In this document: positions 42,517 through 52,637 of the stretch, one piece after another
Numbering within the stretch: the stretch's first letter is position 1
Layout: every line of letters begins with the position of its first letter
NCBI GenBank assembly: GCA_022641835.1
Contig: CP048715.1
Span: 372,001-436,000, forward strand
From: Petasospora fabianii
Taxonomy: Eukaryota; Ascomycota; Saccharomycetes; Phaffomycetales; Wickerhamomycetaceae
Length of the DNA: 64,000 nt
Reading direction: 5' to 3'
The notes under the pieces: generated by a model
Databases searched by the model: none
What the model was told of the DNA's origin: nothing
The model's input: the letters and a program-made list of their open reading frames with translations, nothing else
Position numbers and translations under genes: made by a program

Positions 42517-43415
42517 ATGGGTTCCAGAAGATACGATAGTCGAACCACAATCTTTTCACCAGAGGGTCGTCTCTACCAAGTACGTTTTTCGCTTGTTTGA
42601 TTATGGTGCATTGACGCTTTTGGAGTCGCTCATGTCTCTCTAGCGAGTGGCGTTGATCAACTCACCACGATGATGCTTTCAATTCGGCCAAAATACCATA
42701 TACTAACGTGATGTAACAGGTCGAGTACGCACTAGAGGCCATCTCACATGCCGGTACATGTATTGGTATTCTTGCAAAGGATGGTATCGTGCTCGCAGCT
42801 GAGCGTAAAGTGACCTCGAAGCTCCTCGAGCAGGACACTTCTGCTGAGAAGATCTACACTCTTAACGACAACGTTGCCATTGCCGTTGCTGGTATGACTG
42901 CCGATGCCGGTATCTTGATCAACAGTGCTCGTGTCAAGGCACAGAACTATCTCAAGACGTACAACGAGGATATCCCAGTCGAATTACTCGTGCGTCAATT
43001 GTGTGATGTTAAGCAAGGATATACCCAACATGGTGGTCTGAGACCATTTGGTGTTTCTTTCATATATGCTGGTTATGATGAGAGATATGAGTTCCAACTC
43101 TATACGTCGAACCCATCCGGTAACTACTCCGGCTGGAAGGCTACGAGTATTGGTGCCAACAATGCCGCAGCTCAGACGTTGTTAAAGCAGGATTATAAAG
43201 ATGATATTACACTGAAAGAGGCTTCTGAGTTGGCGTTGAAAGTCCTATCTAAGACGATGGACTCTGCCTCGTTGACCTCGGAGAAGATTGAGTTTGCCAC
43301 TGTGTCGAAGAACTCACAGGGAAAGATTGTCCAGCAGGTTTGGAAGCCTTCTGATATCGATGCTATGATCAAGTCTTCTGGCATTGTGAAGAAGGATGAG
43401 GATGACGAGGAATGA
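42517..43415 (+). CDS. PRE9: 20S proteasome subunit alpha-3 (two exons)
   Basis: Exon 1 is 42517-42579 and encodes [20 protein letters not shown] plus Q. Exon 2 is 42720-43415 and starts [12 protein letters not shown]. The joined 252-residue protein matches S. cerevisiae Pre9 along its length, including the alpha-subunit signature [20 protein letters not shown] that gates the 20S core, [47 protein letters not shown] and the acidic tail KKDEDDEE. Alpha-3 sits in the outer ring of the 20S core and its N-terminus holds the gate closed. The splice falls within the signature, so the long exon-2 frame alone lacks a proper start. Confidence 0.97.
42580..42719 (+). other. PRE9 intron
   Basis: This 140-base intron has GTACGT at the donor, TACTAAC at 42701-42707 and AACAG at the acceptor. 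Removal restores the conserved RLYQVEYA junction exactly between codons. Confidence 0.95.
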
Positions 43416-43755
43416 ACGAGTTGTGTCACGCTTAATATACAAAGGGCTTGAAGAAAAGATGAAGCTTGATCTCTGAGCGGGTTGTAGTGGCTACTCAAAG
43501 AATTGTTGAAACCCAAAATCTTCGTGATTATAAACGACGGACGAAGAAGTAAACTAAAAAAAAGATAACAACAACGGGGTATAGTGAGAAATACTACAAG
43601 TACCGCATGCTGACGTGCCAATGAGATGTTAAGTCCTCGACTAGCCCACTGGACATATGGTCTGCAGACAGAGATCTTGATGCAGTCTTGTAGAAACACC
43701 GGCAAACACAGACAGTTTACTCTCTTTTGAAAATTGATCACAATTTGGAGACTAC
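43416..43755. other. Convergent 3' region, PRE9 / small secreted protein
   Basis: This 340-base spacer lies between stop codons, AT-rich around 43520-43570. I see no gene in it. Confidence 0.4.
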
Positions 43756-44001
43756 TTAGTTGATGGTGATGGTAGTTTCAGTTTGTGATGATGTGGTTGG
43801 AGTGACGTTACCGTTACAAGTGTCGATGAAAGTGACAATCTGGTAAGTGGTATAGAGGAGGAGGGTGGAGCCACTATTACCACCCTGCATGGTGTTAACG
43901 ATGGTGTTTGTTGTGGGAGATGGAGTCTCACAAGATGTCACTGTCTGGGCGTATGTGGCAGCCACAAGGGAAGCGAGGGTGAAAAGAGTGGAGAAGTGCA
44001 T
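43756..44001 (-). CDS. Small secreted Thr/Ser-rich protein
   Basis: From the ATG at 43999-44001 the frame encodes 81 residues: a clear signal peptide (MHFSTLFTLASLVAATYA), then a short Thr/Asn-rich mature part with two cysteines (TVTSCETPSP and FIDTCNG) and a Thr-rich end. There is no GPI-attachment tail and no repeat. The T-V-T-S-C-E segment is reminiscent of small yeast wall mannoproteins such as Ccw12, but the similarity is too short to prove kinship. A TATA box (TATAAAAAG) stands 82 bases upstream, supporting a real, possibly strongly expressed gene. The frame extends upstream through a further ~19 codons that look like leader sequence rather than protein. Confidence 0.65.
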   Translation of the reverse strand: MHFSTLFTLASLVAATYAQTVTSCETPSPTTNTIVNTMQGGNSGSTLLLYTTYQIVTFIDTCNGNVTPTTSSQTETTITIN

Positions 44002-46944
44002 TGTTGTATAGTGTGGTTGAAGTGAAAATGGGAAGGGTGAGGGCAGTGTGGGAGACAATTGATGAGATGGACGAAACGCTTGCTTTTTATACAGTGCTAA
44101 TATTTGGTTCTATGCTTGCCTCATCTCAAAAAGCTGATACATTGTGTTTATTATACATTGACGCCCCGTGCCCCAAGAGCCAACGACGAGAGTATTCTAC
44201 ACTTTCCACTTTTGTCCTGAAGAATGGAGTTCGGCCTGCAGCGGATGCCACAAGTGGCACCAGAAAAGCCCGGGGAAAGGTGAGATTTGAGAGTAAAATT
44301 TGTAAAATAGGGCCTCAAAACAACAAGGTGCAGATGTAGCGAGCGCCGGATCTGGCGCTGTGCCGTTGAGAGCTCCATTGTGCTGTCCCATTTAGGTAAT
44401 CGTGATGAGTCCGAGCACCACCTACGGAATTCTGCTATCGAAAGCAGGAAAACACCACATGTCACAGGATAGCGGAGATGATACATGCTTGATTGAATGG
44501 AAGGTAATAATGAAGCATGAGACGTCATATCTTGTAAAAGATGGAAGAAAGACACAATAGGGGTTCATAGAGGCCGGTTGTGTGATCCATGATGAAACTA
44601 AGTGATTAACTGAAGAGCAGCACTACCAGTGTAACTCATCATCTAATAAGATAAACCTCTTCTTCCAGTGCTTTAAACTCTCTCAGTGCTTAAAACTCTT
44701 CCTATCTGGCTAATGTGTGCACTTATTGTTTGGACCCTTGTTTCTAGGGACACTTTATAGTATGCAGTCAATTTGAAAACCATAGCGCCTGGGTTAGGAA
44801 TAAACATCGGGTTCTCACAAGGTTACACCTCAACACCTCAGATATTATGTGGCTTTAAACATAGTCCCCACTATTACCAATCTCTGAACCGTAAAAAACC
44901 AAATGAGAAACAGAGCGGTGACAGCACACTCCACGGATAGGCGAATGTTCCTAGCTGTAAGAGATTGACGCTTTCAACTGTATTACTGCGAGGGGCACAA
45001 CAGGGCCAGAGGAGTCACAGGGCTAAGCCCTAACACATCACACAGAAAGTCCTGTTGCCTCAGATCTCTTGAGCAGTTCGAAAAAAAACAAGTGGTAATG
45101 GATACTAGTCCAGATGATATCTATAGGTTAGAACTTCCTAGGTCCAGGCTGAGTGCGCTCCGCTATTTGATTGAAACGCGTTGAGTCGCGTAGGCGAGGA
45201 CAGAGCAGGACGACGTACCGGCGATCTGTATCCAGGGGGTATGTCTGGACATCTCATGAAACTGACATGTCACTAGTACGGTCTGTACTGAGAGAGAAAA
45301 AGTGACAACATTTTATCGACCACGATGAACGACTAGCTGAAGACGTAAGGGCTAAACAAACAGGAACTCTTAACTCTCTCTTCATGCTTCACGTGTAAAA
45401 CGATTTGTCTCCGCATCGGGACGCGCTCACGTCTTGCGAAGCATAAACAATAGCGCACTAGCACCTTGAACAAGAATACGTATGTACAATTATTCCGAAT
45501 ATTCAAGATGGCAGAGATGCACCAATGTTGCCGTGTCTCTCTCTTTTTTTTTTTCTCCTGTTGTTCATTCTCTCTTAACCGACATTGAGCGAGGCAGTGT
45601 TATGTCTACGACTTTGTCTATGAATTGTCTAGGCGAGCGACATCAACAGGGCTTGCAGGGCTTGCAGGTCTCGGGAGGTTGGCGTTGTTGACAATTTCAT
45701 TGGGAGGCCAAGGGCCAAGGTTGAAGCACAGCCCACATACCCTGATAAGCGTGTTGAAATGCTTCAACATATAGTGTGTGTGGTTGCGGAGCTTGGTGTA
45801 GGGCCAAGCGTTTGCGACTTTCAGGCTCCTTGGCTTGAAGGGAGGGATACAGCGAGAGAGGCCCGAGAGCCCCGAAGGCAGACTCGATAACAGCGTCTTA
45901 ACCTTCAACTGCACAATTTACCAAACAATCCATATTAGCATCGAACTACCTAATTTGAGAGTCGAGTCAGCCCTAGATCTACCCGCTCCCCCTGCGACAC
46001 GTCTGTCAAACAGTCGTGTTTGTGAGTGGTTGGTGCTTGTCCGATTTCAAGCCCAATTTCGCATGTCCTGTGTCCCCTGGGCAGCTTTCTTTTTCTGATT
46101 TCCACTGCATTTTTTTTTCTGATGCGTCCGGTGCCGCCGCATCGGGATCCCTGCCGTAGCTAAGAAGGTCACCCGGCTGTGTCGCGAATGCGCTCGATAT
46201 GGACATAATGACAAAAAATAGCAACGGGACAGGGGAGGGGTGGGAAGGAGAGAGAGAGGGGACACGGAGAAACCGAGAACAAACAAAAAAAAAAAAAAAG
46301 AAGTATTCTGCTGTGTGTACAGCAACGCGCCCAAATCCAAAGAAATCACTTCAAACAAGTGACCACCCTCTTCTACCCTTCAGCAGGCCCCGTTTACCAC
46401 CACCTCAAACCACAACCTGCCAAGGACACCGCACAGCGCAGTCTTCACGCACACATTTCACCAACTCACACTTCTAACACGGCCAACAACCTTACAGCGC
46501 GTGATCCTGACACACAGAGCTAGCCGCCCGTGTTTCGTCTCACCGTTCAGCCAACAAGGAAGCACAGCCTTTGATCCCCTTCGTAAAAGCACAAGGAATC
46601 ATCACTACGTATCTCCATCTTCCCTTAAAGGCATTCTCACACAAAGAGAATTCTATCCTCATCTCTTGGACTTGAACCGCCGGGCTCATTCTCTGATTTC
46701 TGTCTGATACATCACCGTGTCCCTGTTTTGCAAGTTGATCTCACCAAAACACACGCACGAGAATCCCCAACACTACTACACTCTTTTTCCCCCTCTTCCC
46801 GCCTCAAGTCTCTGAGATATAGATACTCTTAGGAACTACACACGCTGATTATCTTGTCTTTCATCACTCGCTTTTGCAACACACACCCCACACAACACAC
46901 TATTTACCAAACCCGCTGAGCAACAATATATCAACACATTTATA
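44002..46944. promoter_or_regulatory. Long gene-free divergent region upstream of KRE6
   Basis: About 2.9 kb lie between the small secreted protein and KRE6. Nothing in six frames resembles a protein, and I found no tRNA or snRNA signature. The last 550 bases (46380-46944) are rich in C and A with few G, typical of a long yeast 5' leader. An A-run lies at about 46286-46300 and a short GGGCTTGCA duplication near 45650. Both flanking genes act at the cell surface; the region may hold a complex promoter or an unrecognised non-coding RNA. Confidence 0.4.
44083..44091 (-). promoter_or_regulatory. TATA box of the small secreted protein gene
   Basis: The minus strand reads TATAAAAAG 82 bases upstream of the start codon. 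Confidence 0.5.
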
Positions 46945-48999
46945 ATGTCTACAAGAAATTTGACGGACCGCTCACCAGTGGGTAACAGCACAGAGTCTGA
47001 TGACTCCGAACCAAGAAACCCATTCATTCAAGATGAACTCAACTCCCTTGAGGAGACAAACTCGAGCGAGGGCTCTAGCAGTTCCAACTTGAACAAGAAG
47101 CCAGCAAAACCATTCATTGACTATAACGGTTACTACAGTCAACATGGCTCTTCCAACTCTCTCAACCAAGTTACAAACTCTTATTCTTCATCGAACTTGT
47201 CTGCCCTCAACCAACAACAGCTCAGCATCGCCAAGGATGTGTACTCTCCACCAGAGTACGACAGGTACCCTTCAATCGGAGGGTCCAGAGCTGCCTCCAT
47301 GGCCGCATCAATAAACTCACAAGCTAACCTACTTGGCCACCAGAAAAAGAACTCTCTCATATCACACAACTCATCTAACAATTCTGACACTTCTTCGAAT
47401 CCATTCCTGGTTGATGCAGACTTCAGTCCGTTTGGTGGATACCCAGCATCTTCATTCCCATTGCACATTGACGAAAAGGAGCCAGATGACTACTTGCATA
47501 ATCCGGATCCAATTGCTGATGCATACGCCGACAAACACAGATTCATGAACGACTTGAAGAATATGGATAAGAGATCCACTGGTGGTCTTCTTGGTCTGCT
47601 GTTCTTGTTCCTCGGTGCCATTGCATTGTTCATCATTCTTCCAGCTCTCACATACTCTGGTGCATTGGACCACGAGAAAGTTGAAAATGTCATTGAGATC
47701 TTGACATACTACGAGTATCCAACATTGTCTGCTATCAGAAAATCGCTCATAGATCCAGATACCCCAGAGAGTGCATACACCAGAGACTCTAAGGATGGTG
47801 ACTCTTGGAAACTTGTTTTCTCGGATGAGTTCAATGCCGAGGGCCGTACTTTCTATCCAGGTGATGACCAGTTCTGGACAGGACCAAACATCCACTACGA
47901 TGCTACTAAGGATTTGGAATGGTACGACCCAGATGCTGCCACTACTAAGAAGGGTTACTTGGAACTTAGAATGGACGCATTTGAAAATCACAACTTATTC
48001 TACAGATCTGGTATGCTCCAGTCATGGAACAAGATGTGCTATACTCAAGGTATTTTGGAGGTGTCTGCTCAGTTGCCAAACTATGGTAATGTTACTGGTT
48101 TGTGGCCAGGTATCTGGACCATGGGTAACTTGGGTAGACCAGGTTACTTGGCTTCTACTGAAGGTGTCTGGCCGTACACTTATGAATCCTGTGATGCCGG
48201 TATCACCGCTAATCAGTCTTCCCCTGATGGTATCTCTTACTTGCCGGGTCAGAAGTTATCTGTCTGTACATGTGATGGTGAAGACCATCCAAACCAAGGT
48301 ACTGGTAGAGGTGCTCCAGAGATCGATGCCCTGGAAGGTGCTGTGGATACCACCGTCAAAGTCGGTACCGCTTCTCAATCTATGCAGATTGCTCCATTCG
48401 ATATTTGGTACATGCCGGACTACGAATTCATCGAGATTTACAACCAATCGGTTACTGCCATGAACACATACGCTGGTGGTCCATTCCAACAGGCTGTTTC
48501 CGGTGTCTCTACTTTGAACACTTCTTGGTATGAGTATGGTGACACTGGCGGTCATTATTTCCAGAAGTATGGTTTCGAATACCTCAACGACAACGATGAC
48601 GGTTACTGCATGTGGTTTGTCGGTGACAATCCAACCTTCACCGTGTACTCCACTGCTCTCCATCCAAATGGTAACATTGGCTGGAGAAGAATTTCCAAGG
48701 AGCCAATGTCCATCATTTTGAACTTGGGTGTCTCTAATAACTGGGCCTACATTGATTGGGCATCCCTCATGTTCCCAGTCACCATGAAGGTTGACTACGT
48801 TCGTGTTTACCAACCAGAGGGTGAGGAGAACCTCACTTGTGATCCAGAGGGATACCCAACTTATGATTACATCCAAAACCATCTGCCTGCTTACCAGAAT
48901 CCTAACTTGACTAGCTGGGCCATGGCTGGTTACGAGAAGCCAAAGAACATCTTGACCGGTAACTGTAAGAGTTCTAAGTACTCCCTCAAGAACGATTAG
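46945..48999 (+). CDS. KRE6: Beta-1,6-glucan synthesis protein Kre6/Skn1
   Basis: This type II membrane protein of the secretory pathway is needed for wall beta-1,6-glucan. The 684-residue product has a ~210-residue cytoplasmic Ser/Asn-rich N-terminus, one transmembrane helix (~213-238, GLLGLLFLFLGAIALFIILP) and a lumenal glycoside hydrolase family 16 domain (~270-660). The catalytic motif is intact: E459-I-D461-A-L-E464. Other Kre6 signatures include WKLVFSDEFNAEGRTFYPGD, LWPGIWTMGNLGRPGY and GYCMWFVGDNPTFTVYS. Several NxS/T sites are on the lumenal side. S. cerevisiae has the paralogues KRE6 and SKN1; a single ancestral gene is likely here. The upstream leader appears long. Confidence 0.95.
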   Translation: MSTRNLTDRSPVGNSTESDDSEPRNPFIQDELNSLEETNSSEGSSSSNLNKKPAKPFIDYNGYYSQHGSSNSLNQVTNSYSSSNLSALNQQQLSIAKDVYSPPEYDRYPSIGGSRAASMAASINSQANLLGHQKKNSLISHNSSNNSDTSSNPFLVDADFSPFGGYPASSFPLHIDEKEPDDYLHNPDPIADAYADKHRFMNDLKNMDKRSTGGLLGLLFLFLGAIALFIILPALTYSGALDHEKVENVIEILTYYEYPTLSAIRKSLIDPDTPESAYTRDSKDGDSWKLVFSDEFNAEGRTFYPGDDQFWTGPNIHYDATKDLEWYDPDAATTKKGYLELRMDAFENHNLFYRSGMLQSWNKMCYTQGILEVSAQLPNYGNVTGLWPGIWTMGNLGRPGYLASTEGVWPYTYESCDAGITANQSSPDGISYLPGQKLSVCTCDGEDHPNQGTGRGAPEIDALEGAVDTTVKVGTASQSMQIAPFDIWYMPDYEFIEIYNQSVTAMNTYAGGPFQQAVSGVSTLNTSWYEYGDTGGHYFQKYGFEYLNDNDDGYCMWFVGDNPTFTVYSTALHPNGNIGWRRISKEPMSIILNLGVSNNWAYIDWASLMFPVTMKVDYVRVYQPEGEENLTCDPEGYPTYDYIQNHLPAYQNPNLTSWAMAGYEKPKNILTGNCKSSKYSLKND

Positions 49000-49479
49000 T
49001 GAACCAAGTCATCCTCAATTCTTCCAGCACGAAGCCATCTTGCATGTTATTCTATCAATACACGATGTTGTTGAGTAAGAGATATTATCGTCTTCTCATC
49101 CGTTGTTGCTGTTGTTCTTCTCCTTTCGTCATACCATGGTGTGTTTGCACCCATATCCTTCTTGGCTTGGACCCCATTTGCCATCGCTCACTCCATCATG
49201 TCATGATCCACTTTGATTTAAGGTTATTTACTATGGTCGTTTCCTCTTGGGTCCTTTTCTCTATGCATTGTTTCCGCACCCACATCTCTACCTCCTCTCA
49301 AGATTCAGAAATCAAGATTTGTCGTTTTCCCCTTTGTGTTTTTTTACATGTTCAGTTGCTTTTCACGTGAGCTATCAATAGATGGAGCGTATATACTACT
49401 CTATTACACTTGTAGCTAGATAATATTGGTGACAATATCCAAAACGACGTTCATTGTGTGACCATCCAACTATATTAGA
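49000..49479. other. Convergent 3' region, KRE6 / MED21
   Basis: This T-rich spacer of 480 bases lies between two stop codons. The open frame at 48999-49370 is Cys/Leu/Phe-rich and of random character. Confidence 0.4.
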
Positions 49480-49911
49480 TCATTGCTTGGCCTTTTTCGC
49501 TTCAATCAAGTCTGAACTAAACTCAACAACAAGCTCATTAACCCACTCCAGTAAATCTTCTTTCTTCCTCACAGCTTCTACTTTTTGCGCCTGAACATGC
49601 CTTAGCTCCTCTTGCAACTCAACAATCTTCTTAACCTGCTCTGCTTGACTGACACCTGCACCAGGCAGGGAATCAATCAATGCAATAATTTGTCTTGATT
49701 TCAGTATCAGATCCGTACTTAGTTCATTTATCGTAGCCTTGAACTCCTCGGCAGGCGGTGGCTGAACTGCACCGGGATCCAAGTCTCGAGCGGGCTCTTC
49801 GTCCGGCAGAGGGGCAAACGTATGATGCGTGTCGACGTAGTGCAAGGTTGCACAGAATTGTTCGACTAGTTGGTCGAGACATATCTGAAGTTGTGTGAGT
49901 CTGTCAGCCAT
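49480..49911 (-). CDS. MED21: Mediator complex subunit 21 (Srb7)
   Basis: Med21 pairs with Med7 at the hinge of the Mediator middle module and is essential for RNA polymerase II transcription. The 143-residue protein starts with the conserved MADRLTQLQICLDQLVEQF, followed by YVDTHH, a variable acidic/proline loop and two long helices (FKATINELSTDLILKSRQI, then a coiled coil VELQEELRHVQAQKVEAV through WVNELVVEF). Length matches the family (140 in S. cerevisiae). It is divergent from VMA22 with 177 bases between start codons. Confidence 0.95.
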   Translation of the reverse strand: MADRLTQLQICLDQLVEQFCATLHYVDTHHTFAPLPDEEPARDLDPGAVQPPPAEEFKATINELSTDLILKSRQIIALIDSLPGAGVSQAEQVKKIVELQEELRHVQAQKVEAVRKKEDLLEWVNELVVEFSSDLIEAKKAKQ

Positions 49912-50088
49912 TTTAAGTTAGTTGACCTCCGCGTGAGTAGGAGAGGTGATTGTGAGAAGTACCGTTGGCGTGGTTTTCTGGTCATGTTTGTTTTCTTAAG
50001 ATTTGTTCGTCTCCGCGGTTTAAGTATTCTCATCACTGCCGCCATCTCCAACATCATTCTTACCCACGCAAGAACGCTACAGAGTACT

Positions 50089-50943
50089 ATGACTAGCCAG
50101 AATAGCGTCAATCTTCCAGATCCAGTGGATGAACTTGCTGATGATCTCTTTCCGAACCATCTCTCGCTCAACGTGTCTCCCGACTACCCTTACACTAATG
50201 AGGACATCTTACTTGAGAGATACCTCGAGTTATTGAACACGTACACCCGACTCAGGGTGGAATTGAACTCGTGGATGAAGGATGGATTCATTGAGGTGTC
50301 AAGAGCAAACTATGTGAGTGGGAAGAACTTTGGTAGAGATTACTGGGACGAGAAGGTCGTCGCTACGAGAAAGACGAATATCTTTTGCAAGTCTGAGAAG
50401 GAGCCTGAACAGGAACCGGCGGATAATGCTAAGACGATTGTTCAAATGGATGGGAGTGGGTCTGAGAAGGCTAGTAGCTCTGAGGAGGGTGATGATGGAA
50501 GAAAGAGCAAGAAGAAAGGTCTCAGGGCAAGACTGGGGCTGAAGAGAAATAAGGCGCAGAGTGAAAAGGCGGCTCCACTCACAGACATTAATCAGAACCA
50601 GCCGAGCTCAGAATCGCATAAGGAGAACTCCGCCTCAACGATGTCCAATTCCGACAAGAAGGCTGCTGTAACCTCTGGGACAGCGGCACAAAAGGGTGAG
50701 AAAGAGGAAGAGAGAAAGGAAGAGGAAGATAAGGGAAAGAAGAAGGCGTACGACCCTATCAACATGTTTGGTGTCCTTGTCCCATATAATCTCCGCATTG
50801 CACAGGCCTCATTCCAACGCTCGATAGGAACAATGGAGAGACTTGTTGAAACACGAAGGGAGATTGACGAGTTGATTTTGAAGCTTGGGTTTGACAAGAC
50901 GTGTATACCTGCCGGAAGTTCTACCTTATCGGATGCTACTTGA
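50089..50943 (+). CDS. VMA22: V-ATPase assembly factor Vma22
   Basis: Vma22 works with Vma12 and Vma21 in the ER to assemble the Vo sector of the vacuolar proton pump. The 284-residue protein has the family's two conserved ends: an N-terminal helical part (ERYLELLNTYTRLRVELNSW, then DGFIEVSRANY and GRDYWDE) and a C-terminal part (YDPINMFGVLVPYNLRIAQA, then SFQRSIGTMERLVE). Both align with S. cerevisiae Vma22 (181 residues). The extra length is a charged Lys/Glu/Ser insert (~100-220), a low-complexity middle. The ATG at 50089 is chosen because upstream in-frame codons run into the MED21 promoter and read as random hydrophobic sequence. Confidence 0.88.
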   Translation: MTSQNSVNLPDPVDELADDLFPNHLSLNVSPDYPYTNEDILLERYLELLNTYTRLRVELNSWMKDGFIEVSRANYVSGKNFGRDYWDEKVVATRKTNIFCKSEKEPEQEPADNAKTIVQMDGSGSEKASSSEEGDDGRKSKKKGLRARLGLKRNKAQSEKAAPLTDINQNQPSSESHKENSASTMSNSDKKAAVTSGTAAQKGEKEEERKEEEDKGKKKAYDPINMFGVLVPYNLRIAQASFQRSIGTMERLVETRREIDELILKLGFDKTCIPAGSSTLSDAT

Positions 50944-51236
50944 TATTGATTGAATGGAAGAGCCTGGCGAATGTCTATTTCATGGCGTAGTAAAAAAACA
51001 GAATATAATTGTGGTATCTATGATGAATGAATGAATGAGTGAATGAACGGTCGTAAAATTCGTCAAATGAGTAAATCGTGGTAGGTAAAAGGACAAACAT
51101 GGCAGTGGAACATTGAACACGGAAGCGTAAAAGGCAAAGCAACAAGCAAGTTATAAAGTGGTCAGCAAACAAACGGAAAGCATAAAAAGTTAAAAGAAAG
51201 TGCAAGATCAAGACTCAAAAGAGAAGGCAAGAGGAC

Positions 51237-52637
51237 TCAAAGCATCGAGACAGTCTCATCATCAACATGACTGTCAATCTTATCACTTCCAACCTCGGTT
51301 TCATCGTCTCTCTCATCTTGCTCATCCTCTTGCTCATCAACGTACTCCTCGTCTCCGCTCTCAACATCGAGGGTACTCAAGATTCTCAATCTCTTCCCCA
51401 AGTCACTCATCTCCCCACCGATATCTCTACTCATTCTGCTAACCTCTGCAGCACGACTAACTAAAGCCTCGTCACTCTTCATGTGCCATTGTTGCAAAGC
51501 CTGCTGAAACTCTGGGCCTTCATCAAACGAGGCATCCATTGTGTGACTGAAAGTATCGATTTGTTCTCTCAACGGTGTCTGGAGCTGTAATAGGAGGCTC
51601 TGTCTGATGGCATTCTCTGTTAATGGGACGGTCAAGTCGATGTTTGAGTGGGAATGGAGGTAGAACTTGGCAGGGGAGGAGAGCTCTGGTGTATCGGAGG
51701 AGCTGTAGATCCATGACTGACGGACGACATTACCAGGAGATGGGGTATCCCATAGAAGTGTGTCGTTGTGTTGCTTGATGCATGGGGTAGTGGAGGACTG
51801 ATCTGGGCCAGAGGAGCGTTGGGAGGTATACTCTGGGTTGCACTGTTTGGAGATTTGGTATTTTTCAAATCTTGTGAGTTGCTCAATAGAGGAGGCAGAG
51901 GTTGTGTGGTGGTGAGAGTGGGTGTTACGGCGAGATATGGCTCTTGTTGAGGTGGCTGTGGTGGATATAGAGGCATGACGCGTCGTTGAGAACAACGAGG
52001 TGGACTGAGAGGCTGAGCGAGGAATGGTGGTTAAGGATGGTCCACTGGATGAAGATGTGGATACGTTGCGGGATGGAGCTGTGCGGTTGCAAGATACAGC
52101 CTTGTGAGCTGCTGAAGTATCGTCCGTCACTCCTGGTGATGGCGAAGGGTCAGCCTTTGAGTGTGTCGATGCCACAGGGATTTCAAAGGTCTTGTTGGTG
52201 ATGGCGGAGTCCTTACCAACATGGGAGATATGGGAGAAGCCGTAAGGAGTGGAGATTCTGGATTTGAGTTTCTGCTTATCACGCTCATTCTCCTTGTCGA
52301 CGTTCATGAATGATTTTTTGAAGACATGGAGAAGCTTTGCAGCGCTCTTCTTGGTACTGAGCTTGTTGCGCTCATCATTCTCCTCCTCCTGGGCACGATG
52401 AGCCATGAGTGTGGAGAAGTAGGACGTTGGAGGCAATGGGGGAAGTTCGACGTTGTTGCGGGAGCCCAAGATCGGGGTGTCGCTGTTGAGTACCTCTACA
52501 TTGGGAAGAGAGATGTTGTAGAGTTTGTCACGGTTGTCGTCTTCGAGCCATATAGAGTCCATCTGAAGTGTGGCCATTGTGGCAGCTGTAGTGTTGTTGT
52601 GTATTGTTCTCTGGCTGGAGTGCCTGTGAGAAATCAT
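51237..52637 (-). CDS. GIC2: Gic1/Gic2-type Cdc42 effector with CRIB motif
   Basis: Gic proteins bind GTP-Cdc42 and phosphoinositides at the bud site and help polarise septins and actin. The 466-residue product has, in family order, the N-terminal motif QMDSIWLEDD (~25-34), the LNSDTPILGSRNNVELPPLP block (S. cerevisiae Gic2 has INSDKPVLSNKKNIELPPLS), a basic Lys-rich stretch (~95-125) that in Gic2 contacts PIP2, and a complete CRIB motif ISTPYGFSHISHVG (~127-140). A long Ser/Thr-rich region and an acidic C-terminus follow. S. cerevisiae Gic1 and Gic2 are 314 and 383 residues. The ATGs at residues 21 and 26 are alternative starts. The upstream region carries three MluI boxes. Confidence 0.9.
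   Translation of the reverse strand: MISHRHSSQRTIHNNTTAATMATLQMDSIWLEDDNRDKLYNISLPNVEVLNSDTPILGSRNNVELPPLPPTSYFSTLMAHRAQEEENDERNKLSTKKSAAKLLHVFKKSFMNVDKENERDKQKLKSRISTPYGFSHISHVGKDSAITNKTFEIPVASTHSKADPSPSPGVTDDTSAAHKAVSCNRTAPSRNVSTSSSSGPSLTTIPRSASQSTSLFSTTRHASISTTATSTRAISRRNTHSHHHTTSASSIEQLTRFEKYQISKQCNPEYTSQRSSGPDQSSTTPCIKQHNDTLLWDTPSPGNVVRQSWIYSSSDTPELSSPAKFYLHSHSNIDLTVPLTENAIRQSLLLQLQTPLREQIDTFSHTMDASFDEGPEFQQALQQWHMKSDEALVSRAAEVSRMSRDIGGEMSDLGKRLRILSTLDVESGDEEYVDEQEDEQDERDDETEVGSDKIDSHVDDETVSML

Noticed and set aside
47581-47660. Possibility that CTG encodes Ser or Ala in this yeast
   Set aside because: CTG codons fall in the hydrophobic KRE6 helix and at conserved Leu sites in RFA1 (for example DQLSPYQ), so CTG is read as Leu.
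48256-48882. 208-codon minus-strand open frame opposite KRE6
   Set aside because: It lies within the GH16 domain of KRE6 and is an antisense shadow.
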